Assembly: GCA_002294285.1 (NCBI GenBank)
Contig: DBFL01000002.1
Location: 13,445-43,175, forward strand
Source: Candidatus Neomicrothrix sp. UBA881
Lineage (GTDB): Bacteria > Actinomycetota > Acidimicrobiia > Acidimicrobiales > MedAcidi-G1
Length of the DNA: 29,731 nt
Reading direction: 5' to 3'
Part shown: one piece after another, positions 1 through 8,635 of the stretch
Layout of the letters: each line of letters opens with the position of its first letter
Position numbering within the stretch: position 1 is the first letter of the stretch
Notes under the pieces: model-generated
What the model was told of the DNA's origin: nothing
Database searches by the model: none
The model's input: only the letters and a program-made list of their open reading frames with translations
Program-made: the position numbers and the translations under genes

Positions 1-1100
1 TGCTTGATGTAGTGGTCGCACAGATCGTATATACCGAGGGTTTTGGGTTCCCCATCCACTAGAACTACGTTATTTATGCTGAAAGTTTCTTCAAGAGGGG
101 TCAGTTTATAAAGCTCTGCGAGAACGGCTTGAGGGTTATGCCCAGGCTTCACTGTTATTTGTATTTTTAGGCCTGACTCCCGATCAGACAAATTCTTAAA
201 GTCCATCACTCCAGTTAGCTTGCTTGCTTCATTAAGTTCTTTAAGTTTGCTTATTATCCTCTCAGGTCCTACTAGGTAGGGCAGTTCTGTTATAACAACT
301 GCTTGTCGGTTTTTACCAGAAGGTTCAATATGCGCTTTAGCTCTTATCCTTATGGTCCCTTTTCCTGATTTATATATTTCTTCTAGATTGTCGTTAATGA
401 TCAGTCCGCCACTCGGAAAATCAGGCCCAGGGATGATGTCCATTATTTCTTTAATTGTCGGCTTCGGGCGTCTCTTTTTCATTATTAAAGAAATCGCAGC
501 CGCAACTTCAGTCAGATTATGAGTTGGCATATTTGTAGCCATTCCCACAGCTATTCCTGAAGTTCCATTAATTAGAAGGTTGGGCAGGAGTGCGGGTAGA
601 CAAGAAGGTTCTTCACTTTCTCCATCGTAAGTAGGACGAAAATCAACTGTGTCTTCATCGATTTCCCTCAGCATTTCCATAGCAGTTTCAGCGAGCCGGC
701 ACTCTGTGTAGCGCGACGCGGCAGGCGGATCATCAAGAGATCCGAAGTTACCTTGTTTGTCAACCAGCGTCATTCCACGAGAAAAATCTTGCCCCATTCT
801 TACAAGAGCGTCATAGATTGCAGCATCTCCATGAGGGTGATAACGACCCATCGTATCTCCTACGACCCTGGCACTTTTACGGTGAGGGTTTTCTGGTCTA
901 AGCCCCATTCTCAACATGGCGTAGAGTATTCGACGTTGTACAGGTTTTAAGCCGTCTTTAACATCAGGTATTGCCCTTGATGTAATTACAGAAAGTGAAT
1001 ATGCGAGAAATGATTCTTGCATTTCATCTTCGACCGGCACACCAACGATTTCTTTCGCAAAATTTGTTTCGTCAGGTAGAAGTTTCTGTTGTTTGTTCAT
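1..1100 (-). CDS. parC: DNA topoisomerase IV subunit A (ParC), 3' end outside window
   Basis: This is the breakage-reunion subunit of a type IIA topoisomerase, expected to decatenate or relax DNA with a ParE partner that is not in the window. I read 366 codons from ATG at 1100, preceded by TTTGGAGC as ribosome site; the C-terminal part runs off position 1. Visible features are the GyrA-box-like start of the breakage domain (LKPVQRRILYAM, about residues 51-62), the quinolone-pocket helix HPHGDAAIYD (88-97) and the catalytic tyrosine Y131 in AASRYTE. ParC rather than GyrA is preferred because TELPYLVGPERII and LTPLEETFSINNVVLVDG match the actinobacterial ParC form more closely than actinobacterial GyrA as I remember them. 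The position equivalent to E. coli GyrA Ser83 is Ala93, and Asp87 is kept (D97). It is the last gene of a minus-strand run after the small gene at 1122-1433. Some ParC/GyrA uncertainty remains. Confidence 0.85.
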   Translation of the reverse strand, partial: MNKQQKLLPDETNFAKEIVGVPVEDEMQESFLAYSLSVITSRAIPDVKDGLKPVQRRILYAMLRMGLRPENPHRKSARVVGDTMGRYHPHGDAAIYDALVRMGQDFSRGMTLVDKQGNFGSLDDPPAASRYTECRLAETAMEMLREIDEDTVDFRPTYDGESEEPSCLPALLPNLLINGTSGIAVGMATNMPTHNLTEVAAAISLIMKKRRPKPTIKEIMDIIPGPDFPSGGLIINDNLEEIYKSGKGTIRIRAKAHIEPSGKNRQAVVITELPYLVGPERIISKLKELNEASKLTGVMDFKNLSDRESGLKIQITVKPGHNPQAVLAELYKLTPLEETFSINNVVLVDGEPKTLGIYDLCDHYIK

Positions 1101-1121
1101 GGTTGCTCCAAAGTTAAAAAA

Positions 1122-1433
1122 TTAATGGATTTTGCAACGGGTGATCCCGTTTACTAGTTCATCCAAGATGTCAAGAAGCTTGTCGCCTCCCACAGAGATG
1201 AGGTCGCTTATTTGTTTCTCAGTCCAAGGTTTTTCAATTGATTCGGCTGGAAGGCCAGCCATTTTCCAGGTATCTCCAAGATTCCTAATAGCCTTATCAA
1301 CTTCTGGATCGCCACAAGCGGCCAAAAGCTCGCCAGCTTTTCTCGTGTCTAAAAGCGCGTCATTAGCAACATTTGCAGGCAGAGTCGTTAGGCGCATATT
1401 TAAGGCTTCTTTGGCAATTTGAGCGTGATTCAT
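1122..1433 (-). CDS. Small conserved-looking protein of unknown function, 103 aa
   Basis: I do not recognise this protein. It is read from ATG at 1433, which has GAGGTG just upstream; a GTG two codons earlier (1439) is possible. The product is soluble, without signal peptide or membrane segment, and probably helical, with two cysteines (in LLAACGD and near the end in ITRCKIH). It is transcribed with and 21 bases upstream of parC, and follows the ferrochelatase gene by about 100 bases on the same strand. A 96-codon open frame on the opposite strand is judged a shadow, because the minus frame has the better start context and fits the strand of its neighbours. No function is proposed. Confidence 0.6.
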   Translation of the reverse strand: MNHAQIAKEALNMRLTTLPANVANDALLDTRKAGELLAACGDPEVDKAIRNLGDTWKMAGLPAESIEKPWTEKQISDLISVGGDKLLDILDELVNGITRCKIH

Positions 1434-1533
1434 CGGCACCTCAAAATTACCTTGCTATTACAACTCGACAGTGGACCCTTAGAAGGTAAAGGCCTTAATT
1501 TTCACACTTTTTTGAAGAAACCGTAATTTTTGA

Positions 1534-2544
1534 TTATCCGTTAGGACAACAGCCTTCTTCACATTTGTCCAGTTGAGAGCTAAACGCCCCTAAGCCCGCT
1601 TTAGCATGAATGGGTTTATTTATTCTTTCGCATAACAGATCCCCAATCATGCTTATAAATCTAGGATCGTTATGGACAGTATCGGCTCTGCTGAAAGACA
1701 TGCCGCAATTGTTGGCTTCATCAGATGCTTCGTGATCTAGATCCCAAAGAATCTCAAAATTTTCCACTGGGAAACCTACAGGTGAAACTGCAACTGCCTC
1801 AATTCCTTCAGAAGCTAGCTCTTTTATTTTGTCATTTATGTCAGGCTCCAACCAAGGAACGGAAGGAGGTCCACTTCTAGATTGCCAAACGATCTCTTTG
1901 GGCAACTTGTTCTCAGGATCCACTAGGTCGGCGATTAGCGAAGATGATTCTCTTATTTCGGCTTCATATCGACAGTTATCAGCCATGCTTACCGGGAGGC
2001 TATGTGCAGAAAAAAGCAAAGCTGTTTTTTTGTTGGAGGGTAGTTTTTCAAGTGCCGCTCGAAGGTTGTCAGCTGCGGGTTCAATCAAACCGGGGTGGTC
2101 ATGATGACGTCTTATTTGCTCCATATAAGGGGCGTTAGCTCCAATTTTGGAACAAGCGTCTTCTATATTTTCCGTATATTGCCTGCAAGAACTATAGGAA
2201 CTATAGGGAGATGCGAGCCAAGTAAGACAGTTAGAGATACCCATTTCATTCATATCATTTATTGTTTTCTCTATGAGAGGCTCCGCATTTCTGTGTCCAA
2301 TAAAGATAGGAATGTTTATATCGCGGTTAGCTAGTTCTATTTCAAGCAATTTTTTTAAATTGCGGATGTTGGAATTCAAAGGCGAAATACCGCCTATCGT
2401 CTTGTATCTTTCGGCTATTTCTTTTAGGCGATCAGGAGGAATGTTTTTACCTTCAGTGATCCTATTTAGAAAAGGTTCAACCTGATCGATGCTTTCAGGG
2501 GCGCCGAAAGATACTAGGAGCAGGGCATCATAGGATTTTTCCAT
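1534..2544 (-). CDS. hemH: Ferrochelatase, coproporphyrin type (336 aa)
   Basis: The enzyme inserts ferrous iron into a porphyrin in heme synthesis; in actinobacteria the substrate is coproporphyrin III and the gene is also called cpfC. Sequence marks are the metal-binding histidine H181 in LLFSAHSLPVSM, the acidic partner E233 in SGPPSVPWLEPDI, and ASPYSSYSSCRQY around residues 111-123. C120 in that block and the C-terminal cysteines C328, C332 and C333 (KCEEGCCPNG) are candidates for the [2Fe-2S] ligands known from actinobacterial ferrochelatases, although the spacing I see should be compared with characterised enzymes. The length is normal for the family. It lies 7 bases downstream of an enoyl-CoA hydratase gene on the same strand, so the two are probably cotranscribed. 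No other heme gene is in the window. Confidence 0.93.
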   Translation of the reverse strand: MEKSYDALLLVSFGAPESIDQVEPFLNRITEGKNIPPDRLKEIAERYKTIGGISPLNSNIRNLKKLLEIELANRDINIPIFIGHRNAEPLIEKTINDMNEMGISNCLTWLASPYSSYSSCRQYTENIEDACSKIGANAPYMEQIRRHHDHPGLIEPAADNLRAALEKLPSNKKTALLFSAHSLPVSMADNCRYEAEIRESSSLIADLVDPENKLPKEIVWQSRSGPPSVPWLEPDINDKIKELASEGIEAVAVSPVGFPVENFEILWDLDHEASDEANNCGMSFSRADTVHNDPRFISMIGDLLCERINKPIHAKAGLGAFSSQLDKCEEGCCPNG

Positions 2545-2551
2545 ATAGTTT

Positions 2552-3265
2552 TTATTGCTTTACAACAAAACGACTTAGATCGTCTTCGAGGGTGTCTCTG
2601 ATCTTTCTTATAGTCTCACCCCTAGTTGTTGAACGTGTTAAGGAAAGTTGTGTTTTGCCTATCGCTTTCAAAGACTCAGCTCTGTCTAGTGCAGTTGAAA
2701 GTAGCTCGTCCTCATTCACGATTTCATCAAGAAAACCTGCATCGCAAGCCTCTTCGGGATTGAAGGTTGAACCTAAGGCCGTTGCCTTCGTGAAGTGTCG
2801 CTTTGAAATCCTGTCTTTTGCTAATTCTGTTGCAAATAGAGGTAGTGACATGCCGATTGCTAGTTCGGGTAAGCCGATTTTAAATTCCCCTTTAGTGCCT
2901 ATTCTCAGATCGCAAGACATCAGAAGAATTGCTCCCGCTGCCAACGCATGGCCATTGCAAGCTGCAATAACAGGTCTCGGAAATGAGTAGCATCGTAGAA
3001 ATAGTTCTACACCACTTCTCAGCATTTCTCTTGCTGGTCCTTCGCCTGATTTCATGACCGCAAGATCAAAACCAGCCGAAAATCTCTCCGGTCTACCTGT
3101 AATAACTACTGCCCCAGAATCTTCGACTTCATCAAGTTTCTCTATTAGAGAAGCTATGACATCATGGTTCAAAGCATTTGCTTTGCCGTCATCTAATTCC
3201 AGAACCGCAATTTCATTTTCGTTGCTTAATTTCACAACCGTATTGTTTGCAGAATTTGATTCCAT
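2552..3265 (-). CDS. Enoyl-CoA hydratase/isomerase family protein (237 aa)
   Basis: This is a crotonase-fold protein, expected to act on a CoA thioester in fatty-acid or related acyl-CoA metabolism. The first oxyanion-hole segment is RFSAGFDLAVM near residue 62 and the second is ACNGHALAAGAILLMSCD near residue 103. After the second segment the family catalytic glutamates are not clearly present in the usual places: GLPELAIGMSLP carries one glutamate. The exact reaction therefore cannot be named. At 237 residues it is a little shorter than the typical 255-260. The start at 3265 is supported by TAGATT six bases upstream, a leaderless-type arrangement, and there is no Shine-Dalgarno site. hemH follows 7 bases downstream; nfuA is divergent across a 91-base gap. 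Confidence 0.85.
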   Translation of the reverse strand: MESNSANNTVVKLSNENEIAVLELDDGKANALNHDVIASLIEKLDEVEDSGAVVITGRPERFSAGFDLAVMKSGEGPAREMLRSGVELFLRCYSFPRPVIAACNGHALAAGAILLMSCDLRIGTKGEFKIGLPELAIGMSLPLFATELAKDRISKRHFTKATALGSTFNPEEACDAGFLDEIVNEDELLSTALDRAESLKAIGKTQLSLTRSTTRGETIRKIRDTLEDDLSRFVVKQ

Positions 3266-3271
3266 ATTCGA

Positions 3272-3277
3272 AATCTA
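3272..3277 (-). promoter_or_regulatory. Probable -10 box of leaderless enoyl-CoA hydratase mRNA
   Basis: TAGATT on the minus strand fits TANNNT and ends six bases before the ATG at 3265. No Shine-Dalgarno sequence is present, so transcription would begin at or next to the start codon. Seven other starts in the window have the same layout. Confidence 0.5.
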
Positions 3278-3356
3278 TCGGTTTATTTACCTAGAATTGA
3301 AACTAGAATTATTCCAGTTTTAGAATTTTGTGAAAATTTGATACTGAGGGGAAACT

Positions 3357-3959
3357 ATGTCAATTCTTGAGATAAGTGAAGAAGCTTCGTTAAAGGTTTT
3401 GTCCGTTCGTTCTGAAGAGTCGGACGCAGAAAAATTGGGCTTAAGGGTCGCAATTAGCGGTGTGTCAGGCGTCGAATACTCATATGATTTGGCGTTTGTT
3501 CCTCTAGAAGAAGTAAGTGATGAGGATATTTCCTACGAGGTCGGTGAATTAACAGTCATTATCCCAATGGCAAGCAAAGAAAAACTTGCAGGCGCAACAT
3601 TAGACATTCCGAAAAATGCCGATCAAGGTGGCTTGGTGATTCGCAATCCCAACAGGCCCAACCCATTGGGTGATTTGGGAGAATTGGAGTTAAGCGGTGA
3701 TGTACCAGAGAGGATTCAACAGCTTTTAGAACAAAAAGTTAACCCTGCACTTGCTTCACATGGGGGCTTTGCCACACTCGTCGGAGTTGAAGGTTCAACT
3801 GCTCATGTCTCAATGGGAGGTGGTTGCCAGGGGTGTGCAATGAGTCAGGCCACCCTCACGGAAGGTATAAGAGCGTCAATCCTTGAGGCAGTGCCTGAGA
3901 TAAAAGATGTGATTGATGTAACTGATCACAGTTCAGGAGAGCAACCTTTTTATTCTTAA
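3357..3959 (+). CDS. nfuA: NfuA-like Fe-S cluster carrier protein (200 aa)
   Basis: The protein is expected to carry and deliver a 4Fe-4S cluster to apo-proteins in the cytosol. The N-terminal half (about 1-100) resembles an A-type scaffold domain (SILEISEEASLKVLSV, GVSGVEYSYDL) but lacks that family's three cysteines, as in E. coli NfuA. The C-terminal half (about 115-195) is the NifU C-terminal domain, with the cluster-binding pair C157 and C160 in GGGCQGCAMSQATL. The ATG at 3357 has GAGGGG seven bases upstream. The gene stands alone, divergent from an enoyl-CoA hydratase and convergent with dxs. DXS itself is not an Fe-S enzyme, but the later MEP-pathway enzymes IspG and IspH are, as is MoaA further along. 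Confidence 0.9.
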   Translation: MSILEISEEASLKVLSVRSEESDAEKLGLRVAISGVSGVEYSYDLAFVPLEEVSDEDISYEVGELTVIIPMASKEKLAGATLDIPKNADQGGLVIRNPNRPNPLGDLGELELSGDVPERIQQLLEQKVNPALASHGGFATLVGVEGSTAHVSMGGGCQGCAMSQATLTEGIRASILEAVPEIKDVIDVTDHSSGEQPFYS

Positions 3960-3965
3960 AACTTT

Positions 3966-5813
3966 CTAAATTTCCGAAAGAGCTTGCTGCACCGTTTTCA
4001 CGATTCCGTCAGCGTCAAGACCGAAAGAGGAAAGCAGTGAGTCTGGTTTGTTGTGGGAGTGAAAAGAAAGTGGGACACCAAGATTAATAACCCTGCAATC
4101 CGAGTTATCTTTATTTAGGTAACCGAGCACGGACGATCCGAAACCTCCCTCTACATATCCATCTTCAATGGTTACAACAAGTTTGTGCTGTTTGGCATCT
4201 TCAAGCATTTCTTGGTTAAGAGGATGCAGTATTCGAGGGTCCCAAATAGTAACTCCTATTCCTGAAAGTAGCTTCGATGCTTCGATCGCTTCTGAGAGCA
4301 TTTTTCCGGCAGCTAATATACAGACATCTTTTTTCCCAGACGTTTTGTTCACTCTTCGTGCATCCGTCCCACTTCCCACCTCTTCCCACTCAACTTGCGG
4401 AGCAGGAGTTTTTGGCCATCGGATTGCAACCGGGCCGTCTACTATCTCAAGTGAATCTTCAAGCATTTGTTGCAACTCTTGGTAAGAAGAAGGCGCAAAT
4501 ATTTTCATTTTAGGAATCTTTGAAAGAAGTGAAATATCAAGAAGACCATGATGGGATGGTCCATCGTCACCAGTAATACCTGCTCGGTCAATGCAGAAAA
4601 TTACAGGAAGTTCATGGAGGCCTACATCAAGGTTTATTTGGTCGATAGCTCTAGTTAGGAAGGTCGAATAGACAGCTACTACTGGCCTTAAACCACCTAA
4701 AGCCATTCCAGCTGCAGCAGTTACAGCATGTTGTTCAGCAATTCCTACATCGAAGCAACGATCTGGAAACCTTTCTCGAAAAGATAGAAGGCCTGTTGAG
4801 TCAGGCATTGCTGCAGTAATTGCAACCACGTTTGGATTAGATTCTCCGATTTTTACGAGTGTTTCAGAAAAGGCCTCGGTATAGCTGCCCGATTTCATTC
4901 CTGAGGTGTCGTGCATGTGCTTGATCGAGTCCATTTCTGCCGGAGCATGCCCTCTTCCTTTTTGTGTAAGCACATGTACAACTACTGGACCTTCAAATTC
5001 GACAGCATTACTCAAGGCTTGTTCAATTTCATCGATGTCGTGTCCATCAAATGGACCGAGGTAAGTTATTCCTAAAGCTTCAAAGAAGGCCGGAGGTTCA
5101 AAAATTTCCCTTATGGCAGCTTTAGTAGCGCTTATTCCTCTTTCAAGTATTTCGCCCACCCAAGGAATACCTTCAGCCAGTTTCTCTAGTCGATGTTGTC
5201 TACGCATATATGTTGGGTTTGAACGGATTCGTATGAGGCTTTCCGAAAGTCGACTTATAGTAGGGGCATAGGAGCGACCGTTGTCGTTAAGAATTATTGT
5301 TACCTTTTCTCCGCTGTGACCAAGATTGTTGAGCCCTTCGAATGCCATTCCGCCCGTGAGTGACCCATCTCCTATCACAGCAATGATGCGACGGGTGTTG
5401 TCAGACAAAGAGTTTGCTGAAGCTAAGCCGTGAGCATATGAAAGAACGGTTGAGGCATGGGAGTTTTCTATCCAGTCATGAGGAGATTCATTTTGAGACG
5501 GATATCCAGAAATGCCTTCAGGTAGGCGAAGGTTTGAGAATTCTTCTCGTCTTCCAGTTATAAGTTTGTGAACATAAGTTTGGTGTCCAGTATCCCAGAG
5601 GATTATGTCTTTTGGAGAATCAAAAACCCTGTGTAGAGCAATTGTTAATTCGACTATCCCAAGGTTAGAACCAAGATGTCCTCCGTTATTTTCTACTGTT
5701 TGCACGAGAAGAGAGCGAATTTCTGAACTGAGAATTTTCAGCTCATCAAAGTTGAGATTTTTTAGGTCTTTTGGTTCGTTGACTGAATCTAAAAGCAAAG
5801 CAGCTTCTTTCAT
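3966..5813 (-). CDS. dxs: 1-deoxy-D-xylulose-5-phosphate synthase (615 aa)
   Basis: This thiamine-diphosphate enzyme condenses pyruvate and glyceraldehyde 3-phosphate, the first step of the MEP isoprenoid pathway. The N-terminal cofactor domain shows GDGSLTGGMAFEGLNNLG followed by LNDNGRSYAP (about residues 148-186), the Mg/ThDP-binding stretch. The pyrimidine-binding domain holds the proton-relay glutamate in FDVGIAEQHAVTAAAGMA (about 356-373) and DRAGITGDDGPSHHG (about 410-424). The C-terminal transketolase domain ends near 615. Length is usual for DXS. No strong ribosome site precedes ATG at 5813, and no perfect TANNNT at the 6-base distance was seen there. It is convergent with nfuA (6-base gap); the next gene upstream on its strand is a PAP2-family gene. 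Confidence 0.96.
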   Translation of the reverse strand: MKEAALLLDSVNEPKDLKNLNFDELKILSSEIRSLLVQTVENNGGHLGSNLGIVELTIALHRVFDSPKDIILWDTGHQTYVHKLITGRREEFSNLRLPEGISGYPSQNESPHDWIENSHASTVLSYAHGLASANSLSDNTRRIIAVIGDGSLTGGMAFEGLNNLGHSGEKVTIILNDNGRSYAPTISRLSESLIRIRSNPTYMRRQHRLEKLAEGIPWVGEILERGISATKAAIREIFEPPAFFEALGITYLGPFDGHDIDEIEQALSNAVEFEGPVVVHVLTQKGRGHAPAEMDSIKHMHDTSGMKSGSYTEAFSETLVKIGESNPNVVAITAAMPDSTGLLSFRERFPDRCFDVGIAEQHAVTAAAGMALGGLRPVVAVYSTFLTRAIDQINLDVGLHELPVIFCIDRAGITGDDGPSHHGLLDISLLSKIPKMKIFAPSSYQELQQMLEDSLEIVDGPVAIRWPKTPAPQVEWEEVGSGTDARRVNKTSGKKDVCILAAGKMLSEAIEASKLLSGIGVTIWDPRILHPLNQEMLEDAKQHKLVVTIEDGYVEGGFGSSVLGYLNKDNSDCRVINLGVPLSFHSHNKPDSLLSSFGLDADGIVKTVQQALSEI

Positions 5814-5888
5814 ATACCTAGAGAAGAATAGAGAACAGATTAACTTTAGAAGAGAGTTAGATATTTTTCACATACGAAAATTTTAATT

Positions 5889-6725
5889 TTAAATATTTCT
5901 TTGAAAATATGAGGGAAGGGCTGGTAATCGTAAAATTTTCAGAAATTTCATTACACAAATTCCACATAAGAGACAAACAATTCCACCGATAACATCGATC
6001 CAGTAATGGTTGCCTGTAACGATTACCGAAAATGTTGTAGCGATCGGATACATAAAGATTAGAAATTTTGCGATTCGATTTTTTAGAATTGGGTATAAAG
6101 CGATTGCGCACCATAGCGACCAAGCGAAATGGAGGCTTGGCATAGCGGCGAATTGATTACTTACTTTTTGCATAGTTCCAGAATCAAAGGACCATAGGCC
6201 ACCTATTTCTGAAAGAGTGTCAACAAAAGGGTATTTTTCGGCCAGGCAAGCTCCGAAATCTCCACAGTTGGAAAGAAGTCGAGGAGGCATTAACGGGAAA
6301 AGGCTAAACCCTACCAAGGCTGTGCCAGTTGAACTTAAAAGAAAAAATCTTTGCGGCGAATACCTTTCAGGAAACTTTATATATATCCAAACCAGGGCGA
6401 AAATAGTCACTCCAAAATGAAAAGTCCCATAAAAAACATTCCAAAACTGGATGAACCACTTCCAATCAATGAAAAAATCTTGTATTTGCAATTCCTTAAA
6501 AGTGCCGATTGATTTTTCAAGATCGATTATTTTTTCGGCATTTTTTAAAGCTTTTTCAGGAGAAACATTTGCTGAACCAAATTGATTTCGAGCGAAAGAG
6601 TAGATCAAGTAAAAGAAAAACACGAGCGCTATTTCTAGCCACCACTTCATCCCTCTATTTCGATTTTGAGGTTTAAACAGAGATCCAGTTTCTTGCTGGC
6701 CTTTTTTGTTTGAGAGTTTTCTCAT
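5889..6725 (-). CDS. PAP2-superfamily integral membrane phosphatase/transferase (278 aa)
   Basis: The protein belongs to the PAP2 phosphoesterase superfamily and most resembles the inositol-phosphorylceramide-synthase-like (Aur1/PAP2_3) branch. It probably dephosphorylates a lipid phosphate or transfers a phosphate head group at the membrane. Several hydrophobic segments are visible (WLEIALVFFFYLIYSF, GVTIFALVWIYI, FSLFPLMPPRLL, LIFMYPIATTFSVIV, VCLLCGICVMKFL). The active-site pieces are AAMPSLHFAWSLW (first histidine) and GNHYWIDVIGG (second histidine and aspartate). I chose ATG at 6725 because it follows the upstream gene's stop by 13 bases; a longer frame begins at a weak TTG (6779) and overlaps that gene by 41 bases. 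It is probably cotranscribed with the thioesterase gene. The substrate cannot be told from sequence. Confidence 0.8.
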   Translation of the reverse strand: MRKLSNKKGQQETGSLFKPQNRNRGMKWWLEIALVFFFYLIYSFARNQFGSANVSPEKALKNAEKIIDLEKSIGTFKELQIQDFFIDWKWFIQFWNVFYGTFHFGVTIFALVWIYIKFPERYSPQRFFLLSSTGTALVGFSLFPLMPPRLLSNCGDFGACLAEKYPFVDTLSEIGGLWSFDSGTMQKVSNQFAAMPSLHFAWSLWCAIALYPILKNRIAKFLIFMYPIATTFSVIVTGNHYWIDVIGGIVCLLCGICVMKFLKILRLPALPSYFQRNI

Positions 6726-6738
6726 AGTGAAAGTGAAA

Positions 6739-7125
6739 TTATCGCTTGACCGTTTTGAGAAATTCTTTGGTGTCAACAATCACTCTTGTGATCGTGGCAT
6801 TAGCAATCAAGAGTTTCTCTTTTTCCGTTTCCACTGTGGCTGAAAAGGTTAATCGACGCCCATCTACTTGCTCGAGGATCGCATGAGCCGAAATACTTGC
6901 ACCGACTGGAATAGGGGTAAGGTGATCGATACGAACCCTCATGCCTACAGTTGTTTTATCCTTCTCCAAATATTCTGAAATGGCATCAAGTGTGGCCTCT
7001 TCAATCAGAGCCACAACCCGAGGAGTTGCCAGAACAGGGACTTCACCTGATTTGAATTCAGTAGAAAGGTCACTTTCTTTAACTGCTAAAAAAGCATTTC
7101 CACGAAGTCCTGACTTAAGCTCCAC
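6739..7125 (-). CDS. FlK-like hotdog thioesterase (128 aa)
   Basis: The small protein matches the fluoroacetyl-CoA-thioesterase-like branch of the hotdog fold: LATPRVVALIEEATLDAI (about 32-49), KTTVGMRVRIDHLTPIPVG (about 57-75) and VDGRRLTFSATV (about 88-99). In FlK the catalytic set is Thr42, Glu50 and His76. Here TPR with EEA, and the histidine in RIDHLTP, occupy similar places, so hydrolysis of an acyl-CoA is likely. The real substrate is probably an ordinary acyl-CoA rather than fluoroacetyl-CoA. The start is GTG at 7125, with TATCGT six bases upstream and no Shine-Dalgarno sequence, suggesting a leaderless mRNA. It is followed after 13 bases by the PAP2-family gene and is divergent from tldD. 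Confidence 0.82.
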   Translation of the reverse strand: MELKSGLRGNAFLAVKESDLSTEFKSGEVPVLATPRVVALIEEATLDAISEYLEKDKTTVGMRVRIDHLTPIPVGASISAHAILEQVDGRRLTFSATVETEKEKLLIANATITRVIVDTKEFLKTVKR

Positions 7126-7131
7126 CTCGGT

Positions 7132-7137
7132 ACGATA
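7132..7137 (-). promoter_or_regulatory. Probable -10 box of leaderless thioesterase mRNA
   Basis: TATCGT (TANNNT pattern) on the minus strand ends six bases before the GTG at 7125, and no ribosome-binding sequence is present. Confidence 0.45.
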
Positions 7138-7228
7138 CGCATTTATACGCCCAATTTTGTAATCAGGGGCGAATTTTTAAACACTAAAATTGAATATAGT
7201 TCTAGTAGTCGACTGAAAAGGAAAATTT

Positions 7229-8635
7229 TTGTCTGAAATAGAGATAGTTGAACAAGGTATTTTAGAAGAAACTCTGACTGCGGCAATGCAGTCGGGAGGC
7301 TCATTTGCTGAGGTATTTATCGAGGATAAAAGATCAACAACAGCAGTTCTTGATGATGGCTTAGTCGAAGAGTTGAATAATGGCAGGGACAGGGGAGCCG
7401 GCATTCGGGTGGTAGTAGGAGAAACCACCGGATTCGCTCATACAGCGGATCTTTCTCCAGCTGGTTTATTGAAGGCAGCGGCAGCTGCATCATCCGCAGC
7501 ACGAGGTGACTCTCAGACAAACATTGAGGTGAGCTTGAGTGGCGGAGCTGCATCAGATATTTCTGAAATTAAGACACTTCCTCAACAGGTTTCAAAAAGC
7601 AAAAAAGTTGCTTTATTGAAATTGGCAGATGAAACAGTTCGTAATACTGAACTCCCGATAACTCAGGTAGCAGCTAGATATGGAGATAGTCATCGAGTTA
7701 TACAGATAGCAAACAGTGAAGGAAAGTTGACCGGTGATCGACAAATAAGAAGTATGTTTTCAGTTTCTTGTGTTGCCTCAGGTGATGCAGGTTTACAGAC
7801 AGGTAGGGAGTCTGTCGGGAGAACGGTCGGATTTGAATTATTCGATGAAATAAATGTCGATGAGGTAGCCCTAAAAGCAGCTAATCGAGCCGTCACGAAA
7901 CTGGATTCGGTACCGGCACCAAGTGGAGAAATGCCGGTCGTCGTAGGCCCGGGAGGTGGAGGTGTGCTTTTTCACGAAGCCTGCGGTCATGGGCTGGAAG
8001 CAGATTTGATAGAGAAATCGGCTTCAGTATTTGCCGGTAAACAGGGAGAAATGGTTGCAGCTCCAAACGTGACTTTGATTGATGACGGAACGATGGTTGG
8101 GGAGTGGGGACGATTCGCAATAGACGATGAAGGAAACTCTGCAAGTCAAAACGTCCTAATTGAAAATGGGATTCTCACCGACTACATGTGGGACTGGTTT
8201 CGAGCTAGGAAGCATGGACGCTTGAGTTCCGGAAATGGGCGACGGCAGAGTTATCGTCACTTGCCAATGGTGAGAATGACAAACACTTTTTTAACAGCTG
8301 GAGAAGAGAACCCTCAAGAAATAATTGCCGATACAGATTATGGGGTTTATGTGGCACAACTAGGAGGTGGGCAAGTCAACACGGCGACTGGTGACTTTGT
8401 TTTCGGAATGACTGAAGCTTACTTAATCGAGAATGGAAAGCTGACTTCCCCGATTCGTGACGGCAACTTAATAGGTAATGGGCCTCAGGCTCTCTTGGAC
8501 ATTGATGCTATTGCCAAAGATTTTGCCATGGGTTCGCCGGGAACTTGCGGAAAAGACGGTCAAGGGGTTCCAGTAGGCGATGGAACCCCAACTTTACGGG
8601 TGAAACGTTTAACAGTGGGGGGTACTGCAACATAA
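7229..8635 (+). CDS. tldD: TldD metalloprotease subunit (468 aa)
   Basis: TldD is the catalytic half of the TldD/TldE heterodimeric zinc protease, which degrades unfolded peptides and in some bacteria processes ribosomal peptide precursors. The zinc site HEACGH is seen at residues 249-254 in GGGGVLFHEACGHGLEADL, the hallmark HExxxH of the family. The N-terminal segment (about 1-100) and the C-terminal FVFGMTEAYLIENGKLTSPI are also typical. The start is TTG at 7229, with AAAGGA about six bases upstream; there is no better ATG or GTG. Its stop codon shares one base with the tldE start (TAATG), so the two subunits are translationally coupled. No candidate precursor-peptide gene is adjacent, so a general proteolytic role is as likely as peptide maturation. 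Confidence 0.94.
   Translation: MSEIEIVEQGILEETLTAAMQSGGSFAEVFIEDKRSTTAVLDDGLVEELNNGRDRGAGIRVVVGETTGFAHTADLSPAGLLKAAAAASSAARGDSQTNIEVSLSGGAASDISEIKTLPQQVSKSKKVALLKLADETVRNTELPITQVAARYGDSHRVIQIANSEGKLTGDRQIRSMFSVSCVASGDAGLQTGRESVGRTVGFELFDEINVDEVALKAANRAVTKLDSVPAPSGEMPVVVGPGGGGVLFHEACGHGLEADLIEKSASVFAGKQGEMVAAPNVTLIDDGTMVGEWGRFAIDDEGNSASQNVLIENGILTDYMWDWFRARKHGRLSSGNGRRQSYRHLPMVRMTNTFLTAGEENPQEIIADTDYGVYVAQLGGGQVNTATGDFVFGMTEAYLIENGKLTSPIRDGNLIGNGPQALLDIDAIAKDFAMGSPGTCGKDGQGVPVGDGTPTLRVKRLTVGGTAT

Noticed and set aside
1132..1422. 96-codon plus-strand frame opposite the small gene upstream of parC
   Set aside because: The minus-strand frame has a ribosome site, matches the direction of its neighbours and has a more natural composition.
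8545..8634. Upstream extension of tldE
   Set aside because: The segment lies inside tldD and is rich in arginine and serine like a shadow frame. ATG 8635 overlaps the tldD stop in the usual coupled manner.
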